A stretch of 64,000 nucleotides of DNA from Amycolatopsis echigonensis (GCF_014174495.1 NZ_JACJHR010000045.1:1-64000); one strand, 5' to 3'. Positions 1-8,954 are shown, counted from the stretch's first letter. Program-made: numbers and translations. Notes: generated from the sequence alone by a model not told the origin.

Positions 1-2
1 AC

Positions 3-662
3 GCGTCGGCTGACAAGGCTGCAGCGGCCTATCTCCGTGTCGACAAGATCGCTCGATCGCTCAAGACGGGTGACGAGAAGCGAACTCTCGACCAGCTGCG
101 CGCTGACGTCGCGATCGATCTGCTGCTCAGCGGCAAGGGCGGCGTTCCAGAGCAAACCGAGGTGTACCTCTATGTCGATCTGAAGACATACCTGGGCCTC
201 AACGACAATCCCGCCGAACTGGCTGGTCACGGTCATATCCCCGCCGAGCTCGCACGCCACATCGCCACTGGTCCCGACACGATCGTCCGCCGAGTCATCA
301 CCGATCCGCTGACTGGACAAGTGATCGAGGTCGGCAAGTTCCGGTATCGGCCGAGCATCGATGTCGAAGAGTTCGTGCGGGTCCGTGATCGTGAGTGCCG
401 CCAGCCCGGCTGCCCGCGGCCCGCGCAGAACTGCCTCACGGAACCCACCGGTCCTGATTCCGCGGACGCGGACTCGACGTTGAGCTATTGCCTACGCCAC
501 CGCCGGCTCAAGAATCGAGCTGACTGGAGCTACGAGATCATGCAGGACGGAAAGCTGATCGTCACGACACCGACAGGTGAGAAAGCTGAGAGCGCACCTC
601 CGCCGCTGCACGATCCCCAACCCACGCCGGATCAACCAGAGGAGGAACGTCTAGGCGCTTAA
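3..662 (+). CDS. DUF222/HNH (13E12-repeat type) protein, 5' partial, degenerate HNH
   Basis: The frame is open to the left edge, so the N-terminus is missing. The visible 219 codons match the C-terminal part of the actinobacterial 13E12-repeat/DUF222 family, which ends in an HNH nuclease module: RDRECRQPGCPRPAQNC followed by YCLRHRRLKN. In the usual family the second Cys pair is followed by a D-H catalytic pair; here the equivalent stretch is LTEPTGPD, so the general-base His appears lost while the zinc Cys and the distal His remain. The protein may bind but not cut DNA. A Pro-rich acidic tail follows. It converges on mnmA, with 5 bp between the stop codons. The family is multicopy and often mobile-associated; function in the cell is unknown. 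Confidence 0.75.
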   Translation, partial: ASADKAAAAYLRVDKIARSLKTGDEKRTLDQLRADVAIDLLLSGKGGVPEQTEVYLYVDLKTYLGLNDNPAELAGHGHIPAELARHIATGPDTIVRRVITDPLTGQVIEVGKFRYRPSIDVEEFVRVRDRECRQPGCPRPAQNCLTEPTGPDSADADSTLSYCLRHRRLKNRADWSYEIMQDGKLIVTTPTGEKAESAPPPLHDPQPTPDQPEEERLGA

Positions 663-667
663 GGAGA

Positions 668-1762
668 TCAGCGCGTGCCAGAAATCTTGGCGCTGCCGAG
701 CACGAGGTCGCCAGCCTGGTCGTCTTGCCGATAAAGGACAACTACCTGACCAGGTGCCACACCGCGCAATGGCTCGCGCAACTGGATGGAGACTCGTCCG
801 TCTTCATCCGCTTCGGCGACTGCATCGGCGATGCCTCCGTGCGCGCGGACCTGAACGGTGCATTCGGTCGGACCGTCCAAGGGTCGTCCGCTCGGCCAGA
901 TCGCCCGGTCCGCGTCGATCGCCTGGACACCGAGGTCTGCCGACGACCCGACCTTCACCGTGCCCGAAACAGGTTCGAGCGACAGGACGTACCGCGGTCG
1001 CCCATCAGCGGCCGGCGCATCGATACCGAGGCCCTTCCTCTGGCCGACGGTGAACCCGTGCACGCCGGTGTGGTGCCCGAGCACCGCTCCTGTCTCTGCG
1101 TCGACAAGTTCACCAGGACGCTCGCCGAGCCGCTTCTCCAAGAACTTCTTGGTGTCGCCGTCCGGGATGAAGCAGATGTCGTGGCTGTCCGGCTTCCGCG
1201 CGACGGAAAGTCCACGCTGCTCCGCCTCCGCACGCACGTCCGACTTCCAGGAGTCGCCCAGCGGAAACATCGCATGACGAAGCTGCTCTGGCTGCAGTGA
1301 AGCCAGAACGTACGACTGATCCTTACCCTCATCCGCGCTCCGGCGAAGTTCCAGCTCGCCGTCAACAGTCGCTAGGCGCGCATAGTGGCCGGTCGCAACA
1401 GCGTCGAAGCCGAGAGCGAGCGCCTTCTCCAGCAGCGCCTCGAACTTGATCTTCTCGTTGCAGGTCACGCAAGGGTTCGGCGTACGCCCGGCCGCGTACT
1501 CGCCGACGAAGGTCTCGACGACCTCCTCGGTGAAGCGCTCCGCGAAGTCCCAGATGTAGAACGGGATGCCAAGGATGTCAGCAGCCCGGCGAGCGTCGTG
1601 CGAATCCTCGATGGTGCAGCAGCCGCGGGAACCCGTCCGCAGCGTGCCAGGTTGAGCCGAGAGCGCCAGATGCACTCCGACGACGTCGTGGCCGGCGTCC
1701 ACTGCGCGCGCCGCGGCGACGGCCGAGTCGACTCCTCCGCTCATTGCGGCCAAAACCCGCAT
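668..1762 (-). CDS. mnmA: tRNA-specific 2-thiouridylase MnmA
   Basis: Transfers sulfur to C2 of U34 in tRNA Lys/Glu/Gln, using ATP and persulfide sulfur relayed from a cysteine desulfurase. 364 residues, the normal length. The PP-loop SGGVDS is at residues 8-13; the catalytic/persulfide cysteines are C98 (NPCVTC) and C197 (HDICFIP). The start ATG at 1762 begins MRVLAAMSGGVDS; the longer open frame upstream is only read-through of the neighbouring gene. It lies 4 bp downstream of the desulfurase gene on the same strand, so sulfur donor and thiolase are co-expressed. The same pair exists as Rv3025c-Rv3024c in M. tuberculosis. Confidence 0.97.
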   Translation of the reverse strand: MRVLAAMSGGVDSAVAAARAVDAGHDVVGVHLALSAQPGTLRTGSRGCCTIEDSHDARRAADILGIPFYIWDFAERFTEEVVETFVGEYAAGRTPNPCVTCNEKIKFEALLEKALALGFDAVATGHYARLATVDGELELRRSADEGKDQSYVLASLQPEQLRHAMFPLGDSWKSDVRAEAEQRGLSVARKPDSHDICFIPDGDTKKFLEKRLGERPGELVDAETGAVLGHHTGVHGFTVGQRKGLGIDAPAADGRPRYVLSLEPVSGTVKVGSSADLGVQAIDADRAIWPSGRPLDGPTECTVQVRAHGGIADAVAEADEDGRVSIQLREPLRGVAPGQVVVLYRQDDQAGDLVLGSAKISGTR

Positions 1763-1766
1763 TTCC

Positions 1767-2963
1767 TTACACCTCTTGCTTCTGAGTCTGCTTGCGCATG
1801 CCGGCGAGACCGGCCTGTCGGGCACGGGTGACGACGCCGCCGATCTCGCGCGCCAGGGTGTGCACGTCATCCAGCGTCGACGTGTGGCCAAGCGAGAACC
1901 GGAGCGAACCGCGCGCTGCGGCGGCGTCTGCCCCCATCGCCAGGAGGACGTGACTTGGCTGCGCGACACCCGCCGTGCACGCCGAACCGGTGGAGCACTC
2001 GATGCCCTTGGCGTCCAGAAGCATCAGCAGGCTGTCACCCGCACAGCCGGGGAAAGTGAAGTGAGCGTGGCTCGGCAAACGCTCTCCGTCGCGACCGTTA
2101 AGAATCGCGTCCGGGACCTCGCGCAGAACCGCGGCGACAAGTTCATCGCGCAGCTTCTCGACCCGGTCGGCGTACTCCGCGCGCCCGCTGATCGCCGCTT
2201 GCACCGCAGCGGCGAAGCCAGCGATCGCCGGGACGTCGAGAGTGCCCGAGCGAACACTGCGTTCCTGGCCACCGCCGTGGAGGACAGGGACGCACGAGGT
2301 ATCGCGGTCGAGGAGAAGTGCGCCGACGCCGTACGGGCCGCCAAGCTTGTGGCCGGTCAGCGTGAGTGCGGCTGCGCCAGATGCGGTGAAGTCAACAGGA
2401 ACTGCGCCAACCGCCTGGACGGCATCGGTGTGCAGAGGAACCCCGTATTCGTTGCAGACTTCAGCGAGAGCGGCGACCGGATTGACAGTGCCGACCTCGT
2501 TGTTCGCCCACATCACCGTTGCCAGCGCAACGGTCTCCGGCGCCGACTCGATCGCAGCGCGGAGCGTTTCCGGCGCAACCCGGCCCTGGTCGTCTACTTC
2601 GAGCCAGGTGATCTCGGCGTCGGAGTGCTGCTCCAGCCACTCGACTGTGTCGAGGACCGCGTGATGCTCGACCGTGCTGCAAAGGATGCGACGTCGAGCC
2701 GAGTCCTCGCCGTGGCGGGCCCAAAAGATGCCTTTGACCGCGAGGTTGTCACTCTCCGTACCACCGCCGGTGAAGATAACCTCCGACGGCCGCGCGCCCA
2801 ATGCGGCGGCGATCACTTCGCGTGCTTCCTCGACCGCGCGTCGAGCTCTGCGGCCCGAAGAATGCAACGCAGAGGCGTTGCCCACGGTGGACAAAGCCTC
2901 AGTCATCGCCGCAATGGCTTCGGGCAGCATCGGAGTCGTTGCCGCATGGTCGAGATAGGTCAT
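1767..2963 (-). CDS. iscS: cysteine desulfurase (IscS/NifS family)
   Basis: PLP enzyme converting cysteine to alanine and an enzyme-bound persulfide, here presumably feeding MnmA and Fe-S assembly. 398 residues. The PLP lysine is K206 in TGHKLGGP, His/Asp of the cofactor pocket lie in EHHAVL and HTDAVQ, and the active-site cysteine is C329 in STGSACTAG, the class I (IscS-like) loop. Start is the ATG at 2963 (MTYLDHAATTP), the canonical N-terminus; the frame stays open far upstream but without homology. First gene of a two-gene minus-strand operon with mnmA. Confidence 0.96.
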   Translation of the reverse strand: MTYLDHAATTPMLPEAIAAMTEALSTVGNASALHSSGRRARRAVEEAREVIAAALGARPSEVIFTGGGTESDNLAVKGIFWARHGEDSARRRILCSTVEHHAVLDTVEWLEQHSDAEITWLEVDDQGRVAPETLRAAIESAPETVALATVMWANNEVGTVNPVAALAEVCNEYGVPLHTDAVQAVGAVPVDFTASGAAALTLTGHKLGGPYGVGALLLDRDTSCVPVLHGGGQERSVRSGTLDVPAIAGFAAAVQAAISGRAEYADRVEKLRDELVAAVLREVPDAILNGRDGERLPSHAHFTFPGCAGDSLLMLLDAKGIECSTGSACTAGVAQPSHVLLAMGADAAAARGSLRFSLGHTSTLDDVHTLAREIGGVVTRARQAGLAGMRKQTQKQEV

Positions 2964-3027
2964 CGCTCTATCAGGGTAGACCGATGCGGCCTGTGACGAA
3001 GCTCGCCCCAGGCCGCGGAGTGGCACG

Positions 3028-4392
3028 TCACACCTGTTTCGGCCACCTGCTCGTGAGGCGGACGCCGAGCAGCGCCAGCAGGACGAGGGCGATACTGAGC
3101 AGTCCCATCGCGGCAGAAGGCTGGGCAGCGGACGCGACGGCGGCCAGAAGCACCCCGCCGAGGCCGATGAGCAGCGCGGATCCGACCCAGTCGGCGAGCT
3201 GCATGACGGAGGTATTGAACCCCCGCTCCCCTTCCGGCGAGTAGCGCAGCAACAGGACCGAGATGGCGGGCATGGCGATTCCCATCCCGGCTCCTCCGAC
3301 CGCGCAAACAGCGAAGGCCACCCAGGCGGGGAACCACGATTGGGCGACAAAACCGAAGCCGACCAGGCCAATCGCGACGAGCGCGAAGCCGGTGCGCAGC
3401 GATGCCTCGCGGGACCAGTCGAGGAACCGGCCTTGGAGGGCTGACGCGGCCGACCAGCCAAGCGCGGTGATGGTCAGCGGCAGGCCAGCGAGCGCAGGGC
3501 TGTAACCGTGAACGGTGGTCATGGTCAGCGGGAGGTAGGCCTCCATGCCCGCATATGCGCCGGCGATCAGGGCGCGAGAGGCAACCACCGTGGGCAGTCC
3601 GGGGCGAGAGGTCATAGTTCCGGCAGGCAGGAGCTTGCGCAATGCGACGGCTAGCCCGACCAGGCCCAAGGCCCCGTACGCGATCGCGGCGGGCGATGGG
3701 TGCTGAGCGGCCCAGCTCAGGGCAGCGACTCCAAGTGCCGCGACAACAGCGGCGACGACACCCGCGCGACGTCCGGCTGGCAGCGGCACATGGGCGGGCA
3801 AACGGCGAGTGATCTTGCAGAGGAGGACGACACCGATCCCGACCAGCGGAAGCAGCCCGAGGAAGACCCACCGCCAGCCCACGGTCACGGTCACCACGCC
3901 GGCGACCGACGGGCCGATGACCGCCGGAAGCACCCAAGCAGCCGCGTTGGCCGCGTAGATGACGGGACGTTCGCGGTCGGTGAACGTCAGGGCGATCAGG
4001 AGCGAGACGGACACCAGCAGGAACCCCGAGCCGAAGCCCTGGAGCGCGCGGCCGACCAGAAGCATCGGCATCGTCGTGGCGATACCGGCGACAGCTAGTC
4101 CCGCAGCGAACAGCACCGGGCCCACCAGGAGGGCGGGTGCCGGTCCTCGGCGGTCGCCCAGTCGTCCGGACAAGACAGTGGCGACCACGCTGGCCACCAG
4201 GAACGTGGTGAACGGCCAAGAGTAGAGCGCGAGACCGTGGAGTTCGGCGACCAGCGTGGGCATCGCGGTGGCGACGCCCATGTTTTCAAAAGCCACCAGC
4301 GTGACCACAAGCAACAGGCCGACGGTGACAAGGCGATGTTCGCGACTCCAGAGGACGCTTTTTCGAGGCTGTGCTTCGACGGTCTGGCTCAT
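3028..4392 (-). CDS. MFS transporter, drug:H+ antiporter type
   Basis: 454-residue inner-membrane protein with about 12-14 hydrophobic segments. The N-terminal half has the DHA signature region: FENMGVATAMPTLVAEL in TM1 and GRLGDRRGPAP (motif A) between TM2 and TM3, then VGRALQGFGSG. A family member of this type exports drugs or metabolites by proton antiport; the substrate cannot be read from sequence. It sits 64 bp upstream of the desulfurase-mnmA pair on the same strand and could share a transcript, but has no metabolic link to it. Confidence 0.9.
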   Translation of the reverse strand: MSQTVEAQPRKSVLWSREHRLVTVGLLLVVTLVAFENMGVATAMPTLVAELHGLALYSWPFTTFLVASVVATVLSGRLGDRRGPAPALLVGPVLFAAGLAVAGIATTMPMLLVGRALQGFGSGFLLVSVSLLIALTFTDRERPVIYAANAAAWVLPAVIGPSVAGVVTVTVGWRWVFLGLLPLVGIGVVLLCKITRRLPAHVPLPAGRRAGVVAAVVAALGVAALSWAAQHPSPAAIAYGALGLVGLAVALRKLLPAGTMTSRPGLPTVVASRALIAGAYAGMEAYLPLTMTTVHGYSPALAGLPLTITALGWSAASALQGRFLDWSREASLRTGFALVAIGLVGFGFVAQSWFPAWVAFAVCAVGGAGMGIAMPAISVLLLRYSPEGERGFNTSVMQLADWVGSALLIGLGGVLLAAVASAAQPSAAMGLLSIALVLLALLGVRLTSRWPKQV

Positions 4393-4793
4393 GATCGCGA
4401 GCTTGCAATCTCCAGCGCTATGGAGGTCAAGCCGCCATCTGGCCTTTCGGGGTGAGCGGCGGGGTGCATCGCGTCCAGGTGGAAATTCGAGGCCTCAGGA
4501 TGATGGTTCGCGGCTCAGGCTGGATCTGTTGATGCCACATCCGGGCAATGGAGGAGCGCTCGCCGCAGGAAGTCGATGACGCGAGGTAGCAGGCGACGTC
4601 GTGACGGTCACCAGACCGATGAATCAGCCACTCTTGCGGCTATGGGGCGCACTGTCTGCGTCACAGGGCGGTCGAGCGCGACGGGGGTGCGCGCGTTGCC
4701 GTTGACTGGCGAATCGAGCGTGCGGCTCGGAATGCGCCGGAGGCTGGTTGGCTTTAAGTAGGACGTACCGCGACCAAAGGAGAGCGAACCGAG
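4393..4793. other. 401-bp non-coding gap
   Basis: Divergent promoter region between the MFS gene and the oxidoreductase. I see no convincing gene. It holds one copy of the 19-bp palindrome (4695-4713) and a Shine-Dalgarno AAAGGAG before the oxidoreductase start. Confidence 0.6.
4695..4713. repeat. 19-bp palindrome copy
   Basis: GTTGCCGTTGACTGGCGAA, with 6-bp arms around a 7-nt centre. Leftmost intergenic copy I can find in the window. Confidence 0.7.
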
Positions 4794-5699
4794 ATGCGAG
4801 CCATCACATTCGCCGAGTACGGCGGGCCTGAAGTGCTGCAACTGAAAGAGGTTCCGGTGCCGGAGCCCGGCCCGGGGCAGGTCCGGGTCGCAGTCCGGCG
4901 AGCGGGGATCAACCCGATCGACTGGAAGATTCGTTCGGGAGCGATGGCCGGAGGTGCGGCGCTCGAAGGTCCGCGGATCCCAGGGCTGGAGATCGCCGGA
5001 GTGGTCGACGCGGTGGGCGACGGAGCTGAGTTCAGCGTCGGCGATGAGGTGTTCGGTTGGTCGGCGACTGGCGGATACGCGGAGTTCGCGCTCGGCGGGG
5101 CGATCGTTCGCAAGCCGGCCGATCTCTCGTGGGATGACGCGGCGGCGTTGCCGGTTGCTGGCGAAACTGCGTTGCGCGTATTGCGGCTGCTCGACGTCAA
5201 AGCGGGCGAGCTGCTGGTTGTCCACGGAGCGAGTGGCGCTGTCGGTCGTTTCGCGACACAGATCGCGGTCGCGTTGGGAGCGACGGTGATTGGAACGGCT
5301 GGGCAGCACAATCTCGATGAGGTGAAAGCTCTGGGCGCGATTCCGGTGCGTTACGGCGACGGGTGGCTGGAGCGTGTCCGTGAAGTGGCGGACCGACCGG
5401 TCGATGCGGTGTTCGATGCGTCCGGTCATGGTGTTTTGCCGGAATCTATCGAGCTTCGCGGGTCGAAGGATCGCATCGTGACTATTGCCGACGGTGCGGC
5501 GTTCCAGCTCGGGCTCCCGTTCTCGTCTGGTGGCCAGGACGGGCAGACCCAAGAGGTACTGAACGAGATCCTCGGGTATGTACATAATGGACTGCGGATT
5601 GCGCAGGGGAAGACCTTTCCGCTAGAGGAAGCAGCAGCTGCACAGGAAGAGAGCCGGAACGGCCACCCCGGAGGGAAGCTGACTATTGCCGTTTCCTGA
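4794..5699 (+). CDS. NADP-dependent quinone oxidoreductase-like MDR protein (zinc-free)
   Basis: 301 residues of the medium-chain dehydrogenase/reductase superfamily. The N-terminal GroES-like domain (1-120) lacks the catalytic and structural zinc cysteines, as in quinone oxidoreductases/enoyl reductases; the Rossmann domain shows VVHGASGAVGRFATQIA at about 141-157. Start is ATG 4794 behind AAAGGAG with 11 nt spacing. Probably reduces quinones or activated alkenes with NADPH. Residues AALPVAGETAL are encoded by a stretch (5147-5165) that happens to match the window's 19-bp palindrome, but this is a normal family sequence. Stands alone, divergent from the MFS gene. Confidence 0.9.
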   Translation: MRAITFAEYGGPEVLQLKEVPVPEPGPGQVRVAVRRAGINPIDWKIRSGAMAGGAALEGPRIPGLEIAGVVDAVGDGAEFSVGDEVFGWSATGGYAEFALGGAIVRKPADLSWDDAAALPVAGETALRVLRLLDVKAGELLVVHGASGAVGRFATQIAVALGATVIGTAGQHNLDEVKALGAIPVRYGDGWLERVREVADRPVDAVFDASGHGVLPESIELRGSKDRIVTIADGAAFQLGLPFSSGGQDGQTQEVLNEILGYVHNGLRIAQGKTFPLEEAAAAQEESRNGHPGGKLTIAVS

Positions 5700-5752
5700 C
5701 CACGTTCGTCGACTAAGCTGGGGAACGGTGCAGCTTTAGGTACCAGTTGGTG

Positions 5753-6094
5753 TCGCCATTTCGTGGCAACCGCGGCAAGCGGGTCGTTGCCTCTCAGTGG
5801 CGAAAAGGCTGAGCGCCGCGAGCAGACGCGCCGAGGCAACGGTGTCGCCACTCAGCGGCGACAAATCCGGAGCGCAGAAACCAGGCGCGTCGACGTAAGT
5901 GATTCTTGTCGCGAGGCGGGCGCGGATGACCCGACGGGTTACCGGCACCGAGCCGGATAGCCGTAGCCATTCAGCGGAGAGGCAAGACGGGTGGCTGTCG
6001 CCGCTGAGTGGCGAAAGAGCTGGCTATGGTCAGCCGAAAGGCGAACCGGCGGGGGTCGGAGAGCTGTGGAAGGGTGTCGCCAAAAAACGGCAAC
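5753..6094. repeat. cluster of five 19-bp palindromes
   Basis: The 427-bp gap 5700-6126 has no supported gene but five 6-7-6 palindromes: 5753-5771, 5787-5805, 5844-5862 (GTCGCCACTCAGCGGCGAC), 5997-6015 (GTCGCCGCTGAGTGGCGAA) and 6076-6094 (GTCGCCAAAAAACGGCAAC). The last has a poly-A loop, and its stem extends outward to GGGTGTCGCC/GGCAACACCC with one wobble, so it could serve as terminator between two convergent genes. Degenerate relatives are visible near 5965 and 6035. Confidence 0.8.
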
Positions 6095-6126
6095 ACCCGT
6101 CCACGGCCCGCTGACCAGGGCGTTCG

Positions 6127-7011
6127 TCAGTGTGCGACCGGCTGGGAGGACGCCGGACGGCCGACCAGAACCCGGCGACGCTGCGGCGGGATGCGAACCG
6201 TGCCGAGGGCCGAGTGGACAGCCGCCTCGGCAAGGGCGGCCAGCGAACGGCGGTCTTCGGCGCGGCCCGGGGCGATCTCCGGGCACACGTGCACTTCCAG
6301 GACCAGACCGCGCAGCGCGGCGACCCGGCGCAACGACGCGATGAGCGACTCCGGTCCGATGAACGCCGGCTGGCTGGTTTCGCGACCGTCGGCGAGGCGG
6401 TAGCGCAAGGCGATCGGCCGGACCGGCACGCCGCCGTCGATCGCGGCTTGGAAGGTGGCCGTGGTGAAGCGGCCGGAGGCCAGGCCGCACCAGGTGGTGC
6501 CCTCCGGGGTGACGTTGACGAGCGCGCCGGCGCGGAGGCTGTCGGCAAGTTCGGCCATGGTGCCTGGCAGGGTGCGCAAACGGTTGCGGTCCAGGAAAAT
6601 GCTGCCGCCTCGACGCACGAGCGTGCCCAGGACCGGCCAGGAACCGATCTCGATCTTCGCGAGCGCGCGCATCGGGCGCAGTGCATTGATGGCGACGATG
6701 TCCAGCCACGAGATGTGGTTGTTCACCACCAGCGCACCGCGGCCTGCCGGAGCGGCGAGGAAGTCCGCACCGCCTACGACAGACATCCGCACGCCAAACG
6801 CCCTCAGCACGGCACGGAAAATCCGGCGCACCAAACGTTCCCTGCTCCGGCCGCGGATCACCAACAGCGCCGGCGCGAGCAGCAGCGCCGCGAAGACTAC
6901 CGAAATCGCTGCGGTGAAACGCAAAATCCGCCGAGGCAAGCCGACTGTCGGCGCGCCCTCGGTGAGGCAGCCGTCACCGCAGGGCGACGTCGGCATCCAT
7001 GCGTGACTCAT
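6127..7011 (-). CDS. lysophospholipid/lyso-ornithine-lipid O-acyltransferase (PlsC family, OlsA-like)
   Basis: 294 residues with the PlsC acyltransferase fold: a hydrophobic N-terminal anchor (about 30-55), the HX4D catalytic motif in NNHISWLD, FLDRNR, and the substrate motif VTPEGTT. ATG at 7011 overlaps the TGA of the upstream GNAT gene (ATGA), implying translational coupling. In bacteria a GNAT N-acyltransferase (OlsB) coupled to a PlsC enzyme (OlsA) makes ornithine lipid; Rv3026c/Rv3027c have the same arrangement. Assignment to ornithine lipid is inferred from this pairing; a glycerophospholipid acyltransferase is the alternative. Confidence 0.85.
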   Translation of the reverse strand: MSHAWMPTSPCGDGCLTEGAPTVGLPRRILRFTAAISVVFAALLLAPALLVIRGRSRERLVRRIFRAVLRAFGVRMSVVGGADFLAAPAGRGALVVNNHISWLDIVAINALRPMRALAKIEIGSWPVLGTLVRRGGSIFLDRNRLRTLPGTMAELADSLRAGALVNVTPEGTTWCGLASGRFTTATFQAAIDGGVPVRPIALRYRLADGRETSQPAFIGPESLIASLRRVAALRGLVLEVHVCPEIAPGRAEDRRSLAALAEAAVHSALGTVRIPPQRRRVLVGRPASSQPVAH

Positions 7012-7796
7012 CCTTGCGCTCCGAGGAAGAACTTCAAGTACCGCTCGTCGACCTGCTGCAAATCGAGAAGAACAAAGAAGTCCGCGACACCGAAGTCGGT
7101 ATCGAGGGCCGGCGGGCCGCACACTTTGGCTCCAAGCCGTACGTAACCCTTGATCAGCGGCGGAAGCATGGCCCGGTCAGGACGCGCGATCGCGCTCGGG
7201 TCCCATGGGTTCAACGGCGAGACGCGCAACGAGTCGTCGGCGTGATGCTTGGTACGGAGGACATCCCAGACGCCCGCGGCGTAGCTGCCGCCATCGTTCA
7301 GCGGGACCGAAGCGCAGCCGGCGAGATAACGGTGTCCGGAAAGGAGCATGTAGCGAGCGATGCCGGCCCACACCAGGCTCACGACGGCACCGCTGCGGTG
7401 GTCGGGGTGAACGCAGGACCGCCCGGTCTCGACCAAGGACGGCCGCAGATCGGCGAGCGTCGTCAAGTCGAATTCGCTGTCGGAATAGAGCTTTCCGGCC
7501 TGCGCGGCACGCTCCGGCGGGAGCATGCGGTAGCAGCCGACGATCTCGCCGGTGTTGTCGTCGCGGACCACGAGGTGATCGCAGAATTCGTCGAAGTAGT
7601 CGACGTCCCGGCCGGGCTCCGGGGAATGCAGTTCCGCCCCCATCTCCTCGGCGAAAACCCGGTATCGCAGTTTCTGTGCGGCGAGCACTTCATCGTTCCC
7701 GTTGGCGACCAGAAGCGAATACCGCGGCGCGCCTGCGGGAAGGTCGGCACCCGCCTGATCAGTACTGACGAGGAGCTGTGACGACGTCATGGTCAA
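7008..7796 (-). CDS. GNAT-family N-acyltransferase, OlsB-like
   Basis: 262 residues. The core (about 25-215) resembles the hemolysin/OlsB acyltransferase family: QKLRYRVFAEEMG near the N-terminus, DEFCDHLVV, IVGCYRMLPP, and ETGRSCVHPDHR before a GNAT-like helix. OlsB N-acylates ornithine with a 3-hydroxyacyl-ACP. It is the first gene of a coupled pair with a PlsC acyltransferase and matches Rv3027c in order and orientation next to etfBA. Substrate is inferred from the pair, not directly readable. Confidence 0.82.
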   Translation of the reverse strand: MTMTSSQLLVSTDQAGADLPAGAPRYSLLVANGNDEVLAAQKLRYRVFAEEMGAELHSPEPGRDVDYFDEFCDHLVVRDDNTGEIVGCYRMLPPERAAQAGKLYSDSEFDLTTLADLRPSLVETGRSCVHPDHRSGAVVSLVWAGIARYMLLSGHRYLAGCASVPLNDGGSYAAGVWDVLRTKHHADDSLRVSPLNPWDPSAIARPDRAMLPPLIKGYVRLGAKVCGPPALDTDFGVADFFVLLDLQQVDERYLKFFLGAQG

Positions 7797-7913
7797 GGTG
7801 TACCTGCCGGTAAGCGGCCTCGGAGAGTGCCAATCGATGACCGGTCAGTGCACGTTGAGTTAATTGCGGGTTCTCAGGTTCTTCTCAGACTGCCGAGACG
7901 CTTCCGGAGAACG

Positions 7914-7952
7914 CGGAAGGCCGCCGCGTGGCGAGCACGCGGCGGCCTTCCG
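7914..7952. terminator. strong hairpin terminator after etfBA
   Basis: Perfect 17-bp stem (7914-7930 with 7936-7952) and a 5-nt loop GCGAG, directly 3' of the etfA stop on the minus strand and upstream of the GNAT gene. No U-tract, as is usual in actinobacteria. Confidence 0.8.
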
Positions 7953-7966
7953 AGCGAACGAGAACG

Positions 7967-8926
7967 TCAGCCCTTGCGCTTGTCGACAGCCTCGGTCAGC
8001 TGCGGCGCGACGTTGAACAGGTCGCCCACCACACCGAAGTCGGCGATCTCGAAGATCGGGGCCTCGGCGTCCTTGTTGACCGCGATGATCGTCTTCGACG
8101 TCTGCATGCCGGCGCGGTGCTGGATCGCGCCGGAGATGCCGAGGGCGATGTACAGCTGCGGCGACACCGTCTTGCCGGTCTGGCCGACCTGGAACTGCGC
8201 CGGGTAGTAGCCGGAGTCGACCGCGGCACGGGAGGCGCCGACAGCCGCGCCGAGCGAGTCGGCCAGCTTCTCGACGACGTCGAACTTCTCCGCCGAGCCG
8301 ACGCCGCGACCGCCGGACACGACGATCGACGCCTCGGTCAGCTCCGGACGGTCCCCGCCGACAACCGGCTCGATGCCGGTGATCTTGGCGGACTTCGCCG
8401 GGTCCTGCGCCGGGATCTCGACGGTCTCCTCGGCGGCCGCGCCATCGGCGGCCTCCGCCTCGACCGCACCCGGACGCACCGACACGACCGGCGCGCCCTT
8501 GGCGGCCTTAGACTTCACCGAGAAGGCGCCACCGAAGATGGACTGTTCCACGGTGCCGTCGGCGTTCACACCGACCGCGTCGTAGAGCAGACCGGAGCCC
8601 AGCCGCAGCGCGACCCGCGCGGCCACCTCCTTGCCCTCGGCGCTGGCGGCGACGAGCACCGCGGCCGGGGAGACCTGCTCGGCGAGCTTCGCGAGCACGT
8701 CGACCTTCGGGGTCACCAGGTAACCGGCAGCGTCGTCGCCCTCGGCGACGTACACCTTCGCCGCGCCGTGGCCGGCGAGCGCTTCCTTGGCCTTCGCCGC
8801 GGTGCCGGTCGGGCCCACCACGACGGCGGAGGGCTCGCCGAGAGCGCGCGCGGCGGTCAGCAGCTCGAGCGTGACCTTCTTGACATCACCGTCGACGTGG
8901 TCGACGAGGACGAGTACTTCAGCCAT
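7967..8926 (-). CDS. etfA: electron transfer flavoprotein alpha subunit
   Basis: 319 residues. The N-terminal domain pairs with EtfB; the C-terminal FAD domain contains VSGGRGVGS and the GISGAIQHRAGMQ loop that binds FAD. ETF takes electrons from acyl-CoA dehydrogenases and passes them to the quinone pool through an ETF dehydrogenase. It lies 28 bp after etfB in a two-gene operon closed by the 7914 hairpin. Same order as FixA/FixB, Rv3029c-Rv3028c. Confidence 0.97.
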   Translation of the reverse strand: MAEVLVLVDHVDGDVKKVTLELLTAARALGEPSAVVVGPTGTAAKAKEALAGHGAAKVYVAEGDDAAGYLVTPKVDVLAKLAEQVSPAAVLVAASAEGKEVAARVALRLGSGLLYDAVGVNADGTVEQSIFGGAFSVKSKAAKGAPVVSVRPGAVEAEAADGAAAEETVEIPAQDPAKSAKITGIEPVVGGDRPELTEASIVVSGGRGVGSAEKFDVVEKLADSLGAAVGASRAAVDSGYYPAQFQVGQTGKTVSPQLYIALGISGAIQHRAGMQTSKTIIAVNKDAEAPIFEIADFGVVGDLFNVAPQLTEAVDKRKG

Positions 8927-8954
8927 TTTCCGGAATCCTCCTCGAAACCGTGTC

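Noticed and set aside
4535..4600. Short minus-strand frame LLPRVIDFLRRALL resembling the end of a LysR regulator
   Set aside because: Only about 14 residues and no further match on either side; too weak to call.
5147..5165. Palindrome match inside the quinone oxidoreductase gene
   Set aside because: Encodes the family's ordinary AALPVAGETAL motif; no reason to call it an inserted copy.
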